DNA of 36,545 nucleotides. Origin: Planctomycetota bacterium (GTDB lineage: Bacteria; Planctomycetota; Planctomycetia; Planctomycetales; Planctomycetaceae). Position 1 is the first letter of the stretch. Each line of letters begins with the position of its first letter. Shown here one piece after another: positions 7,080-16,475 of the stretch. A program made the translations under genes and the position numbers. Where the stretch lies: NCBI GenBank assembly GCA_018242565.1, contig JAFEBR010000286.1, positions 1 through 36,545 on the forward strand, written 5' to 3'. A model generated the notes under the pieces. It searched no databases and had not been told where the DNA came from. It saw nothing but the letters and a program-made list of their open reading frames with translations.

Positions 7080-8501
7080 TTAAGACAGGATCTCATTCAC
7101 GACCTGGCCGGCGACATCGGTCAGGCGGAAATCGCGACCGGCGTACCGGAAGGTCAATTGCTCGTGATTCAGTCCGAGCAGATGCAGCAGGGTGGCGTGG
7201 ACGTCGTGCATGTGGACTCGTCCAGCCACTGCCTGATGTCCGAATTCGTCGGTTTGGCCATGGGTCAATCCTGCCTGCACCCCGGCTCCCGCCAGCCACA
7301 TCGTAAAGCCACCCGGATTATGGTCGCGACCGGTACCATTCTTCTCGGCGTAGGGTGTTCTACCGAATTCGGCCCCCCACCAGATCAGGGTCTCGTCGAG
7401 CAGGCCCCGCTGTTTCAGATCGGTGAGCAGGCCGGCGATCGGTTGATCGACCGCAGCGGCATGCTCGGCGTGTTTGGGCAGATTCGAGTGCTGGTCCCAG
7501 GCCGGGTTGGCTGTATTATCGCCATAGGTCACCTGGATGTACCGCACTCCCGCCTCGCACAGTCGGCGGGCCATCAGACACTGCCTGCCGAAATTGTCGG
7601 TCGGTTTGGAGCCGATGCCATACAGCGCCTGGGTGGCTGCCGTTTCTGCCGCAAGGTCCAGTATTCCCGGGACGTTGGTCTGCATGCGCCAGGCGAGTTC
7701 ATACGATTCCACGACAGCGTCGAGTTCCGAACTGCCGGGAGCCGCGGCGAGTTGGGCCGCATTCAATTCCCGAATCAGGTCCAACTGGCGGCGTTGGCCG
7801 GCTGCCGATTGTCCCGCGGGGGCGAGGTTCCCAATCGTGGCTTCTGTCGCCGGACTGCCGGCTTTTCCCAGGGCCGTCCCCTGATGGACCGCCGGTAGAA
7901 ACGCCGGTCCGTAATTTCGCGGACCGCCGTTACCAGCCGAAGGGGCGATCGTCACAAACGCAGGCAGATTGTCATTCTCGGTTCCCAACCCGTAGCTCAC
8001 CCAGGAACCGATCGACGGACGAGCCTGGTTGGTCGAACCGCAGTGCAAAAACAGGGTGGCCGGTCCATGCGCCACCCCCTCAGTGTGGACCCCGTGCAAC
8101 AGGCACAGGTCGTCGATGTGTCGGGCCTGCTGGGGAAACAACTCCGACACCCAGCGGCCCGTTTGACCAAATTGGGCGAACTTCCACGGAGATTTCATCA
8201 CTCGTTGCTGTGACCCGCGCTGCCCCGTGTTGGCAATCACCCGCGCGTCATCAAACGGCATCTGTTGACCATCGAGCTTTTCGAGATTCGGTTTGTAATC
8301 GAACGTATCGACCTGGCTGGGTCCCCCCTGCATGAAGAGAAATATCACCCGCTTGGCTCGCGGCACGAGATGGGGCAGCGGGGGTGTGATTGGTGCCCCC
8401 AGCGACTGGCGGGAAGCCAGCGCCGCAAGGGCCAGCCAGCCGAATCCACAGCCTGCCCCCTGCAGAAACTCACGGCGGTTCGGAATGTGTTGCTGCAGCA
8501 T
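7080..8501 (-). CDS. DUF1501 family protein, Tat-exported
   Basis: The 473-aa protein starts with a twin-arginine signal (NRREFLQGAGCGFGWLALAA); the ATG at 8501 was chosen because it places this signal at residue 8, while upstream codons add a polar stretch. The body shows the DUF1501 landmarks: RVIFLFMQGGPSQVDTFD near the N-terminus, LCEAGVRYIQVTYGD in the middle, and WWGAEFGRTPYAEKNGTGRDH followed by GFTMWLAGAGVQAG. The family belongs to the alkaline phosphatase/sulfatase-like fold and is heavily amplified in planctomycetes next to DUF1549/DUF1553 genes, as here (58 bp after the stop of that gene). The two are thought to work together outside the cytoplasm, but the substrate is unknown. Confidence 0.93.
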   Translation of the reverse strand: MLQQHIPNRREFLQGAGCGFGWLALAALASRQSLGAPITPPLPHLVPRAKRVIFLFMQGGPSQVDTFDYKPNLEKLDGQQMPFDDARVIANTGQRGSQQRVMKSPWKFAQFGQTGRWVSELFPQQARHIDDLCLLHGVHTEGVAHGPATLFLHCGSTNQARPSIGSWVSYGLGTENDNLPAFVTIAPSAGNGGPRNYGPAFLPAVHQGTALGKAGSPATEATIGNLAPAGQSAAGQRRQLDLIRELNAAQLAAAPGSSELDAVVESYELAWRMQTNVPGILDLAAETAATQALYGIGSKPTDNFGRQCLMARRLCEAGVRYIQVTYGDNTANPAWDQHSNLPKHAEHAAAVDQPIAGLLTDLKQRGLLDETLIWWGAEFGRTPYAEKNGTGRDHNPGGFTMWLAGAGVQAGLTHGQTDEFGHQAVAGRVHMHDVHATLLHLLGLNHEQLTFRYAGRDFRLTDVAGQVVNEILS

Positions 8502-8559
8502 GGAACGGTGCTTGGGATCAGTAGGGGTCAGACTTACGTGGTGCTGTACCGGGGTGGTT

Positions 8560-11448
8560 TCAGTGGACGTAACGAAAGTCAATCGTCGCAAACAAAGCCT
8601 GCACGACCTGCGCCCAGGCGGTTTCGCTCTGGGCGGGATCGGCCTGAGAGATTTCCGCGAGATATCGCGCCGTGGCCATTCGCTCGGCTGCCGTGGGAGA
8701 TCGACCCAGCACCAGCCTCCAGGCAGTTTCCAGACGCGCCTCGATGGTGGTATTCATTCCCGTCAGAATTCGCCGGGCGGTCAGCAGTGCCTGCTGTTTA
8801 ACAAAGGGATGATTCAACAGGTACAGCGCCTGGGTGGACACGGTGCTGGTGTTGCGCTGGCCCGTCACCAGGCTCGGGTCGGCGAAGTCGAAGGCTTCGT
8901 AGATTGGCGGCAGGGCGTTACGGAAGACCGGGATGTAGACGCTGCGCCGGTTCGAGTCATCGACATACCCGAAATCGGCGGCCAGTTCGGTCGGAAAAGC
9001 CGGCCCGCCCCGTGAGGGCCGCAAGTTGCCACCCACGACGAGCAGGGCATCCCGCAGGCACTCGGCATCCAATCGTCGGGCATGGGCACGCCACAGCCAG
9101 CGGTTCTCCGGATCGGCAGCAACCCCCTCGGGGCGCAGAGTGGATGACATCTGATAAGTTCGTGAGAGCACCAGTCGTCGGATCAGCCGTTTGATCGACC
9201 ACCCGTCCTCCATGAAGGTCACGGTCAGATGGTCAAGCAATTCCGGATGCGAGGGACTCTCGCCCGTGGTTCCGAAGTTGTCCGTCGTGCGGACCAGTCC
9301 CGCCCCGAACACCCAGTGCCAGACACGGTTGACGATGACCCGCGCGGTCAGCGGATTGTCACGTCGCGTCAGCCACTCGGCGAGTTGCCGACGCCCCCCT
9401 TCCGTCGCCGGAATCTCGGAGTTCTCTCCTGAAGTTGCGACCTGCAGGAATCCGCGGGGTACTTCAGTGCCCCGCTGGTGAACGTTGCCGCGGAGCAGCA
9501 CCGGCAAATTGGTCGGTTCCGGACGCTCGCGAATCGTCATCACTGTGGGCCGTTTCGGGCCGGCCGCCTGGGCTGCCCTCACGCGTTGTTCCAGCGATTT
9601 GACTTGTTCGCGGAGTTGTTGCAGTTCTGCCGAGTCGGCGCTGTTTGCCGTTGCCGTCGTTTCGCCGCCCGCTGGTGGGGGGGCCTTGGTCTGTCCAGTT
9701 CCGACCGGCAAAAATTGCACGGCATCGGCGATGACATGGCCGGTGGTCCCTTCGTTCGAGACGATGACAAAGCTCTGGCCACCGCGTTCAAATCGAAATT
9801 CCCCTAGAGAAATGAACCGGCCTTCGAGTGGTGGTGCCAGGCGTTCGTTTACGACGATGGTTTTTTCACCGGCCGCGCTGAACACCGTCACCGGGACTGC
9901 CGCCGAACGGTTATCCCCCGGAGTGTACGCAAAACGCACTTCGTAGGTCCCGGTCTCGGGGAGATCGGGGTCGAAGGTCAGGGTTTTCATCCCCTTGCCC
10001 CCGTCCCCATCGTGCACATATCCGTCGCCGATGTAGCGCTTGGTGTATTGTGATTTCTGCCAGTCCCCCACCTGACGGGCGGCAGCGTCATCGATGACGA
10101 CTCCCGACAGCGCACCGACAGCGACAATCTCCGGACCTGCCCCGCGACGTTTGAGTTCCTGCTGCGATTCCTGCAATTGCTGCTGCAACATGGCGAGCGT
10201 CTCTTCGTGCCGACGGTAGATCTCGTCCTCTGCGGGGGCGAGTGGCAGCGGAATTTCCAGCCACTTCGAGACGTTCTCGTGTTCCAGCGACTGCGCGTTT
10301 TTCAGAATTCCGGCGAGCGCATAGTAGTCACGCGTGGGAATCGGGTCGAACTGGTGGTCGTGGCAGCGGGCACAGGTGATCGTCTGGGCCAGGAAACCCC
10401 GGCCGATCAAATCCAACTGTTCGTCAACGACGTCCAGTTCAAGCTGTTGTTTGTCCTGCTCTTCGAGGTTTGTGTTTCCCAGCATCAGCACGGTGGTGGC
10501 CACGAGCTTGCGGGCTCGCTCTTCCAATGACTCCGCCGGCAGCAGGTCGCCCGCCACCTGCTCGCGCAAAAACTGGTCGAATGGCAGGTCACGATTGAAG
10601 GCGTCAATGACGTAGTCGCGATAACGCCAGGCCTGTTTGAAAACAAAGCCCCGCAAAGTCAGCGAGTCGGCGTAACGTACGACGTCCAGCCAGTGCCTCC
10701 CCCAACGTTCGCCGAATTCAGGCCGTTCCAACCAGCGGTCCACGAGTTGTTCCCACGCATCGGGTGACGTGTCACCCAGAAAATCCGCCAGCTCGTCGGG
10801 TGTTGGCGGTAATCCCAGCAGGTCGAACGCCAGTCGTCGGGCCAGCACCTCCCGTGTCGCAGCCGCATTTGGCGACAGCGACCGCGCTTCCAGCCGTGAC
10901 AGGATGAAGCGGTCGATGTCAGACCGCGGCCAGTCAGACTGCGAGACCGTTGGCACGGGACCTGCCGTCACGGGTCGGTACGCCCAGTGTCGGGATTCGC
11001 TCGCCAGATCAATCGTGCGCTTCTTTGTACGCGCGCGATGGTCATCCGTGCGGGGGTCGGGCGCTCCCGAGTTCACCCATTGCGTGAAATCGTCGATGAC
11101 CGATTGGGGCAGTTTGCCGGCGGGAGGCATCTTCAAGTCGCCCTCGGCACGCAGCGCCGCAATCAACAGGCTTTCTTCCACTTTGCCCGGCTGAATCGCC
11201 GGCCCGGTGTCTCCCCCCGTCACCCAGCCAGATTTCACATCGAGCCGCAAGCCACCCTTAATCTTGGCAGTGGCGCTGTGACAAGGATAACAGTGTTGCA
11301 CCAGCACGGGGCGGATGCGCTTTTCGAAGAAATCGATCCCGGCCGAATCATCGGCGCGAACCGGCGCGGGCATGCAGCTTATGACCACGGCGAAAAATGC
11401 CAGCAGGTCAATTCCGCGTGCCGTTGTGCGTTCGGTCTGTCGCAACAT
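8560..11448 (-). CDS. PSCyt1-DUF1549-DUF1553 multidomain cytochrome-like protein
   Basis: The 962-aa product has a signal peptide (LLAFFAVVISCMPAPVRA) and then a c-type haem motif CYPCH at residues 53-57 in a PSCyt1 domain. The DUF1549 domain (about 170-380) contains LLGLPPTPDEL, the HWLDVVRYADS stretch and a second haem-type motif CARCHDHQFDPI. A middle beta-rich insert (about 450-570: YVHDGDGGKG, GTYEVRFAYTPGDNRS, HVIADAVQFLPV) resembles golvesin-type or carbohydrate-binding sandwich domains, followed by a short coiled coil (LQQLREQVKSLEQRVRAA). The DUF1553 domain fills the C-terminus (NPLTARVIVNRVWHWVFG, NFGTTGESPSHPELLD). The ATG at 11448 has AGG at good spacing; a GTG two codons upstream is possible. 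It stands 18 bp after the ankyrin gene and before DUF1501, so the three probably share a transcript. Confidence 0.93.
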   Translation of the reverse strand: MLRQTERTTARGIDLLAFFAVVISCMPAPVRADDSAGIDFFEKRIRPVLVQHCYPCHSATAKIKGGLRLDVKSGWVTGGDTGPAIQPGKVEESLLIAALRAEGDLKMPPAGKLPQSVIDDFTQWVNSGAPDPRTDDHRARTKKRTIDLASESRHWAYRPVTAGPVPTVSQSDWPRSDIDRFILSRLEARSLSPNAAATREVLARRLAFDLLGLPPTPDELADFLGDTSPDAWEQLVDRWLERPEFGERWGRHWLDVVRYADSLTLRGFVFKQAWRYRDYVIDAFNRDLPFDQFLREQVAGDLLPAESLEERARKLVATTVLMLGNTNLEEQDKQQLELDVVDEQLDLIGRGFLAQTITCARCHDHQFDPIPTRDYYALAGILKNAQSLEHENVSKWLEIPLPLAPAEDEIYRRHEETLAMLQQQLQESQQELKRRGAGPEIVAVGALSGVVIDDAAARQVGDWQKSQYTKRYIGDGYVHDGDGGKGMKTLTFDPDLPETGTYEVRFAYTPGDNRSAAVPVTVFSAAGEKTIVVNERLAPPLEGRFISLGEFRFERGGQSFVIVSNEGTTGHVIADAVQFLPVGTGQTKAPPPAGGETTATANSADSAELQQLREQVKSLEQRVRAAQAAGPKRPTVMTIRERPEPTNLPVLLRGNVHQRGTEVPRGFLQVATSGENSEIPATEGGRRQLAEWLTRRDNPLTARVIVNRVWHWVFGAGLVRTTDNFGTTGESPSHPELLDHLTVTFMEDGWSIKRLIRRLVLSRTYQMSSTLRPEGVAADPENRWLWRAHARRLDAECLRDALLVVGGNLRPSRGGPAFPTELAADFGYVDDSNRRSVYIPVFRNALPPIYEAFDFADPSLVTGQRNTSTVSTQALYLLNHPFVKQQALLTARRILTGMNTTIEARLETAWRLVLGRSPTAAERMATARYLAEISQADPAQSETAWAQVVQALFATIDFRYVH

Positions 11449-11466
11449 GCGCACCTGCTTTCTTGG

Positions 11467-12279
11467 TCAGCGTCTCAGGAGCAAGGATACGACGTTTTCC
11501 CATCCCAGCGAGCGTGCCAATTCCAAGGCTGTGCGTCCGTCCCTGGTCAGCGCCTTGGGGTCAGCTCCGGCATCCAGCAGAACTTTTACCGTGGGGGCGC
11601 TTCCTGCCAATGCCTCGTGATGCAATACCGTCCAGCCCTGGTCGTCTTGGCTAGTGAGGATCGATTTGTCTTTTTCGATTTCTGCAACCAGCGAAACGGC
11701 CATGTTTTCGCTCATGGGATGTTCGTCTGTTTCGGCGGACCGTTTCCCAAACCAGCTTTTCAGCAGCCCTTTGCCTTGTTTGGGTTCGGGTACCAGGCGG
11801 ATCTTGGTCGGATCGCCGAAATCGAGACCCCAGGCACTGTCGTGCGACATCCGTTCACGGGGTGACATGCGCGAACGCATCAGGTTGACCGTATACGCAC
11901 CGTAGACTTCGCCGGCAATGGCGTACATCCAGTCGCTGATCTGCTCGAGTGGCAAGGTCACCGCATCGCCTTGTGCAATTGATTTCAAGTTGTTTGGAAC
12001 ATTGAGCAGCGTCCCGCTCACGTTCCGCCCGTCGAAATCGACTTCGGAAATCCACATGTGTTCCACTTCAAAGTCATCCGGATGCCCCTCGGCCTGATCG
12101 CCATCCGAGAATGGCGCTTTGACGCACGCCAGGTTCAGCGCGGGGATAATCCGGCGACGCTCCCAGGCCATTTCCCGCCAGAAATAGCGAAATGTACTCT
12201 GTGCCCGTTCATAGGCCTGGTGCATTTCGGGATCGGCACCGTCGAACGAATAGATATTTTCGGAAGAGGAGTCGCTCAT
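11467..12279 (-). CDS. DUF2314-like domain fused to ankyrin repeats
   Basis: The 270-aa protein has no signal peptide. Residues 10-170 resemble DUF2314 (YegJ-like) domains: FRYFWREMAWERRRIIPALN, VKAPFSD, EHMWISEVDFDGRNVSGTLLNVP and DWMYAIAGEVYGAYTVNLMR. After a basic linker, residues 190-270 hold about two ankyrin repeats (DQGWTVLHHEALAGSAPTVK, LLDAGADPKALTRDGRTALE, then ARSLGWENVVSLLLRR). Ankyrin repeats bind proteins, so the DUF2314 part may be targeted to a partner. It is the first gene of the probable operon with the DUF1549/DUF1553 and DUF1501 genes, although those are exported and this product appears cytoplasmic. Confidence 0.8.
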   Translation of the reverse strand: MSDSSSENIYSFDGADPEMHQAYERAQSTFRYFWREMAWERRRIIPALNLACVKAPFSDGDQAEGHPDDFEVEHMWISEVDFDGRNVSGTLLNVPNNLKSIAQGDAVTLPLEQISDWMYAIAGEVYGAYTVNLMRSRMSPRERMSHDSAWGLDFGDPTKIRLVPEPKQGKGLLKSWFGKRSAETDEHPMSENMAVSLVAEIEKDKSILTSQDDQGWTVLHHEALAGSAPTVKVLLDAGADPKALTRDGRTALELARSLGWENVVSLLLRR

Positions 12280-12535
12280 GCTGGATGATCTCGGCAGTCA
12301 GTGGGAAGTGAAGTTCCGCGAGCGCAGCATGCACGACGGGTCGATCACCCTGAACAGGCTGTCCATTTACGATACGACGGCCCGGCACGTGTTTCAATTC
12401 AGATCCCGCGGGCGTTGTGGTTTGGCGAGGGAAAGGGAATGTCCATCACCATGGACTGTTGGAACCATCCAGTGGTGCCGCCCCACCGGACGGGGTAAGC
12501 TAAATCTCCAACACATTCTTGCATAAGGACCTGCC

Positions 12536-14860
12536 ATGGTGCGCCTGTTTCACGGTATCTGTTTGACGTTTCTGGTCAGCGGAGTCTTCCAGCAGGTATT
12601 GGCCGGCGAACCGGTCCCTTCGCAGAGCGACCTTCGACGGGCCGTCACCCTGGCTGTACCTCTTCTGGAAAAAGGGGCGGCGGGTTCCATGGCGGAACGA
12701 TCGCAGTGTTTCACCTGTCATAATCAGGGGGTCCCGATTCTGGCGCTCACGACGGCCCGCCAGCATGGGTTCACGATTGATGAACCGCAGTTGCACGACC
12801 AGCGGCAGTTCATCGCCGATTTTCTGTCCCGCAACCGCGAAAACTTCATGGCTGGAAAAGGGACGGGGGGCGAAGTCGCGACCGCAGGCTACGCGCTGTG
12901 GACTTTGGAAGCGGCCGGATGGCAACCTGACGAGACGACCGCGGCGGTCGCCGAGTACTTGCTGCAGTTCGACAACGACAAAGACCATTGGCGGATGACC
13001 AGTGACCGACCCCCGTCAGAAACCAGTCACTTCACGGCCAGCTACCTGGCAATTCGTGGCTTACAAAAGTTCGCGACACCCGAGCAATCCGAGCGCGTCG
13101 CCGGGCGGATCGAACAAGCCCGCCGCTGGTTGCGCGAGACCGTCCCCGCTGATACCGAAGATCGTGCCTTCCGGTTGTGGGCTCTGAAGTTGGTCGGCGA
13201 GACCGACGCGTCGTTGCGTAACGCAGCGCAAGAATTGCTGGCCACCCAACGGGACGATGGTGGCTGGTCACAGACGGCCGATCTGTTGAGCGATGCCTAC
13301 GCGACCGGTTCGGCACTCGTGGCGCTCCACCGGGCCGGTCAACTGCAGGTAACCGATCCGGCGTACAGCCGTGGGCTCAAATTCCTGTTGCAGACGCAGT
13401 TGGCCGATGGATCCTGGTTTGTGCATTCCCGCAGCAAACCCTTTCAGAAGTACTTCGAGAGCGGGTTTCCGCACGGGGCCGACCAATTCATCTCGATCAC
13501 CGCCAGCGCCTGGGCAACCGCGGCGCTCGCCTTGGCGTATGCTCCCGAAAAAGAACAGAGCGAACTGGCAGCGTCGCGGGGACAGAACTGGCCCCAGTGG
13601 CGCGGACCTCAGGCCGATGGCGTTGCGCCCCAAGGCGATCCTCCCGTCCGCTGGGATGAAAAGACCAACGTCAAATGGAAAGTCGAGATTCTCGGGCACG
13701 GTGTCTCGACGCCGATTATCTGGGGGAACCAGGTCTTCGTCATCACCGCCATCGATACGGGCAAGGTTGTCGAGGGCGCGCCCCGGCCCGAAGAACAGCC
13801 CGATCGGCCCTTCGGAATTAAATTCCCGAATACTTTGCACCAGTTCGTCGTTCTCTGCCTGGATCGGAACACGGGTAAAGTCATCTGGCAGCGCACGGCG
13901 ACCGAAGGTTTGCCGAACGAAGGCCATCACGGTGACAGCAGTTTCGCCTCGGCGTCTCCCGTGACCGATGGCCGCCGGTTGTGTGTCTCATTCGGGTCGA
14001 GAGGCCTGTTCTGTTACGACCTCGCGGGAGAGTTGTTATGGCAGCAGACACTGGATCCGGTGCAGACCCGGTTGAGTTTCGGCGAAGGATGTTCGCCGGT
14101 CCTGCATGGCGATTACGTGGTGTTGAATCGCGATAACGAAGGTCATTCACAAATTCTGGTGTTCAATGCCCGCACCGGAGAATTGAAATGGAAGGCCGAT
14201 CGCGATGAAGTGAGCGCCTGGGCCACGCCCCTTGTAGTGGAACATAAGGGGCACACGCAGCTGATCACCAACGCCAGCAAGCGAGTTCGCAGTTACGACC
14301 TGGCTACCGGAAACATTATCTGGGAATGCGGCGGGCAGGTCAGCAATGTAATTCCATCTCCCGTGTTGTTTGGTGACCTGGTCTGCTGCATGAGTGGCTA
14401 CAAGGGGAGTATCGCGTTGGGGATTCCACTCGACGCACAGGGAGATATCACCGACGCGAACCGGTTGGCCTGGCGACATGACCGCGACACGCCGTATGTC
14501 CCCTCGCCCCTGTTGTACGATGGCATCTTGTATTTCACCAAGTCGAACGCCGCCGTGTTGACGGGGCTCAACGCCAAAACGGGCCAACCCGTGCTGGAAG
14601 CCACCCGCCTGCCCGATTTGACCAATATCTACGCCTCCCCCGTGGCGGCCGCCGGCCGGGTGTACATCGTTGGTCGCGAGGGCACGACCCTGGTGTTCAA
14701 GGCTGGCCCCAAGTTCGAACCTTTGGCCACGAACCGACTCGAAGACCCGGTCGACGCCTCTCCCGCGATCGCCGGCAAACAACTGTTTTTACGCGGTCGA
14801 AAATTTCTGTACTGCCTGGAATCACACGCTGACGACCCGGCAGGCGGGTCGCAGAAATAA
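12536..14860 (+). CDS. Exported fusion: c-haem/alpha-toroid domain plus PQQ-like beta-propeller
   Basis: One uninterrupted 774-codon frame starts at an ATG with AAGGA seven bases upstream and a signal peptide (LTFLVSGVFQQVLAG). Residues 30-345 resemble alpha/alpha-toroid proteins of the terpene cyclase/prenyltransferase type: a CFTCH haem-like motif (58-62), repeated helices, and the glycine-tryptophan turns LLATQRDDGGWSQ and LLQTQLADGSWFV. From residue 350 the start NWPQWRGPQADGV is the usual opening of planctomycete PQQ-like (WD40-type) propellers, followed by repeated blades with FCYDLAGELLWQQ, FNARTGELKWKA and YDLATGNIIWE up to about 765. Each half occurs alone in planctomycetes. Both probably act outside the cytoplasm in an electron-transfer or binding role, but no substrate can be named. 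Confidence 0.85.
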   Translation: MVRLFHGICLTFLVSGVFQQVLAGEPVPSQSDLRRAVTLAVPLLEKGAAGSMAERSQCFTCHNQGVPILALTTARQHGFTIDEPQLHDQRQFIADFLSRNRENFMAGKGTGGEVATAGYALWTLEAAGWQPDETTAAVAEYLLQFDNDKDHWRMTSDRPPSETSHFTASYLAIRGLQKFATPEQSERVAGRIEQARRWLRETVPADTEDRAFRLWALKLVGETDASLRNAAQELLATQRDDGGWSQTADLLSDAYATGSALVALHRAGQLQVTDPAYSRGLKFLLQTQLADGSWFVHSRSKPFQKYFESGFPHGADQFISITASAWATAALALAYAPEKEQSELAASRGQNWPQWRGPQADGVAPQGDPPVRWDEKTNVKWKVEILGHGVSTPIIWGNQVFVITAIDTGKVVEGAPRPEEQPDRPFGIKFPNTLHQFVVLCLDRNTGKVIWQRTATEGLPNEGHHGDSSFASASPVTDGRRLCVSFGSRGLFCYDLAGELLWQQTLDPVQTRLSFGEGCSPVLHGDYVVLNRDNEGHSQILVFNARTGELKWKADRDEVSAWATPLVVEHKGHTQLITNASKRVRSYDLATGNIIWECGGQVSNVIPSPVLFGDLVCCMSGYKGSIALGIPLDAQGDITDANRLAWRHDRDTPYVPSPLLYDGILYFTKSNAAVLTGLNAKTGQPVLEATRLPDLTNIYASPVAAAGRVYIVGREGTTLVFKAGPKFEPLATNRLEDPVDASPAIAGKQLFLRGRKFLYCLESHADDPAGGSQK

Positions 14861-14865
14861 CCTGA

Positions 14866-14945
14866 GCGGGTGCAAGTCCGCCACCGCAAAAAGGCGGCGA
14901 CTGCGTTAAACTTCCCGGCTGTGATTGAACCACGTTGGGGAAAGT
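14866..14945 (+). other. Hairpin-rich leader upstream of the MFS gene
   Basis: In the 190-bp gap before the MFS gene there are consecutive stem candidates: GTCCGCC (14876-14882) with GGCGGCGAC (14893-14901, one bulged C), an alternative GCGG/CCGC stem at 14866-14881, and ACTTCCC (14910-14916) with GGGGAAAGT (14937-14945, one bulged A). None is followed by a T-run. This may be a structured leader RNA or only the 3' end of the preceding transcript. Confidence 0.25.
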
Positions 14946-15050
14946 TGCCACTGTGTGACCGTGCGCTGCGCGGACTATCCGCATCGGGAACCACCGTCTA
15001 TGATTCGACGGCTGCTCCGAGACTCACACGCCGAGTGCCTGCCCTGACCC

Positions 15051-16382
15051 ATGTCTGCTGCTGATTCCAATTCGTCCACTGGCGATCGACAACCAGAACG
15101 GGCCCATGATCCCTACGCGGCGTTGCGGATCCCGGGATTTCGCTGGTACCTGATGGGCAATCTGCTGTTCCTGATTGGGATCAACATGCAGACCGCGGCG
15201 ATCAGTTGGGAGATCTTCGCACGCACCCAGGATTACAAATTCCTGGCCTACGTCGGGCTTGTGCAGATTCTGCCAGTGATCGGCTTGTTCATGCCGGCCG
15301 GGCACATCATCGATCGCGTCAACCGCAAGAAACTCCTGATCATCGCGATCGGGTCCGCAGTGCTGTGGTCATCCGGGCTGGCGGTGTGCTCGGCGGTCGA
15401 AGCCCGGCTGCGCTGGATGTATCTGCTGCTATTCTTGATTGGCGCGGCTCGTTCATTTCTTCAGCCGGCCCGGTCTGCCTTTCTGCCACAGATTGTGCCG
15501 ATGGAGGTGTTCCCCAATGCCGTCACCTGGCATTCGACAGCGTTCCAGCTATCAACGGCGATCGGTCCGGCACTGGGAGGACTGCTGATTGCCGGCTTTA
15601 ACAATGCCACGGCGGTCTACGTCATCACGGCGGCTTTTGCCCTGTTCAATTGTCTGTGCATCGCCCGCATTGAAGCCCGACCCTATGTGCGCGCCAGCGA
15701 GCCGCCGTCACTGGCGTCGCTGATGGGGGGCTTGTCGTTCGTGTGGAAATCCAAAGTGATGCTGGCCGCGATCACGCTGGATATGTTTGCCGTTCTGCTG
15801 GGAGGGGCGACCGCCCTCTTGCCCGGCTTCGCCACCGATGTACTGCATGCCGGCCCCAAGGGCTTCGGCTGGATGCGCGCGGCACCGGGCATTGGTGCCG
15901 TGGTGATGTCCCTGGCATTGGCCCATCGGCCCCCGTTCGAGCGGGCTGGCCGCGTGCTGTTGCTGGCAGTCGCCGGATTTGGTGCGGCGACGATTGTGTT
16001 CGGCTTGTCCCGCAACTTCGCGCTGTCGCTGACGATGCTTTTGGCGCTGGGGGCCCTCGACATGATCAGCGTGGTCATTCGACATACTGTCGTGCAACTG
16101 TTGACGCCGGACGCCATGCGCGGCCGGGTGTCGGCGGTGAATGGCATGTTCATCGGGATCTCGAACGAGTTGGGTGAGTTCGAGTCGGGCATGGTCGCCG
16201 AGTTGTTTCATCGGCCCGATGACAAGACCTTCGGGCCCACCGTGTCGGCGGTCAGCGGAGGCATTGGAACGATGCTGGTCGTGGGCCTGGTGGCGATTTT
16301 TTCGCCGGCGCTGCGAAAATATGGCCGACTCGATGGTCAGCGTCCCGGGACGGGTTCCACCCCCTCCGCGGGATCAAAATGA
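15051..16382 (+). CDS. MFS transporter, EntS-like exporter type
   Basis: The 443-aa protein has a polar N-terminal 25 residues and then around twelve hydrophobic helices. The motif-A-like loop between helices 2 and 3 reads GHIIDRVNRKKLL (conserved pattern GxxxDRxxRKxxL), and later PARSAFLPQIVPMEVFPNAV and GRVSAVNGMFIGISNELGEF match MFS_3-type exporters such as the enterobactin exporter EntS. Substrates in this group include siderophores, macrolides and other small molecules; none can be chosen here. It sits in the inner membrane. There is no Shine-Dalgarno sequence before the ATG. The C-terminus (DGQRPGTGSTPSAGSK) is a polar tail. Confidence 0.88.
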   Translation: MSAADSNSSTGDRQPERAHDPYAALRIPGFRWYLMGNLLFLIGINMQTAAISWEIFARTQDYKFLAYVGLVQILPVIGLFMPAGHIIDRVNRKKLLIIAIGSAVLWSSGLAVCSAVEARLRWMYLLLFLIGAARSFLQPARSAFLPQIVPMEVFPNAVTWHSTAFQLSTAIGPALGGLLIAGFNNATAVYVITAAFALFNCLCIARIEARPYVRASEPPSLASLMGGLSFVWKSKVMLAAITLDMFAVLLGGATALLPGFATDVLHAGPKGFGWMRAAPGIGAVVMSLALAHRPPFERAGRVLLLAVAGFGAATIVFGLSRNFALSLTMLLALGALDMISVVIRHTVVQLLTPDAMRGRVSAVNGMFIGISNELGEFESGMVAELFHRPDDKTFGPTVSAVSGGIGTMLVVGLVAIFSPALRKYGRLDGQRPGTGSTPSAGSK

Positions 16383-16475
16383 CATGCTGTCTGGGTCAGG
16401 ACGCGACCAAGGTGGCAGATTGCCCAAATTTGTCCAATTTGTGGCGGTTGTCATAATTCTTTATTAGGCAACCCG

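Noticed and set aside
14861..15050. Cobalamin riboswitch upstream of the MFS gene, from GGTGCAAGTCC and GCCACTGTGTGA
   Set aside because: The short matches are not in the canonical order or distance, and the conserved four-way core and the GGGAA before the first motif are missing.
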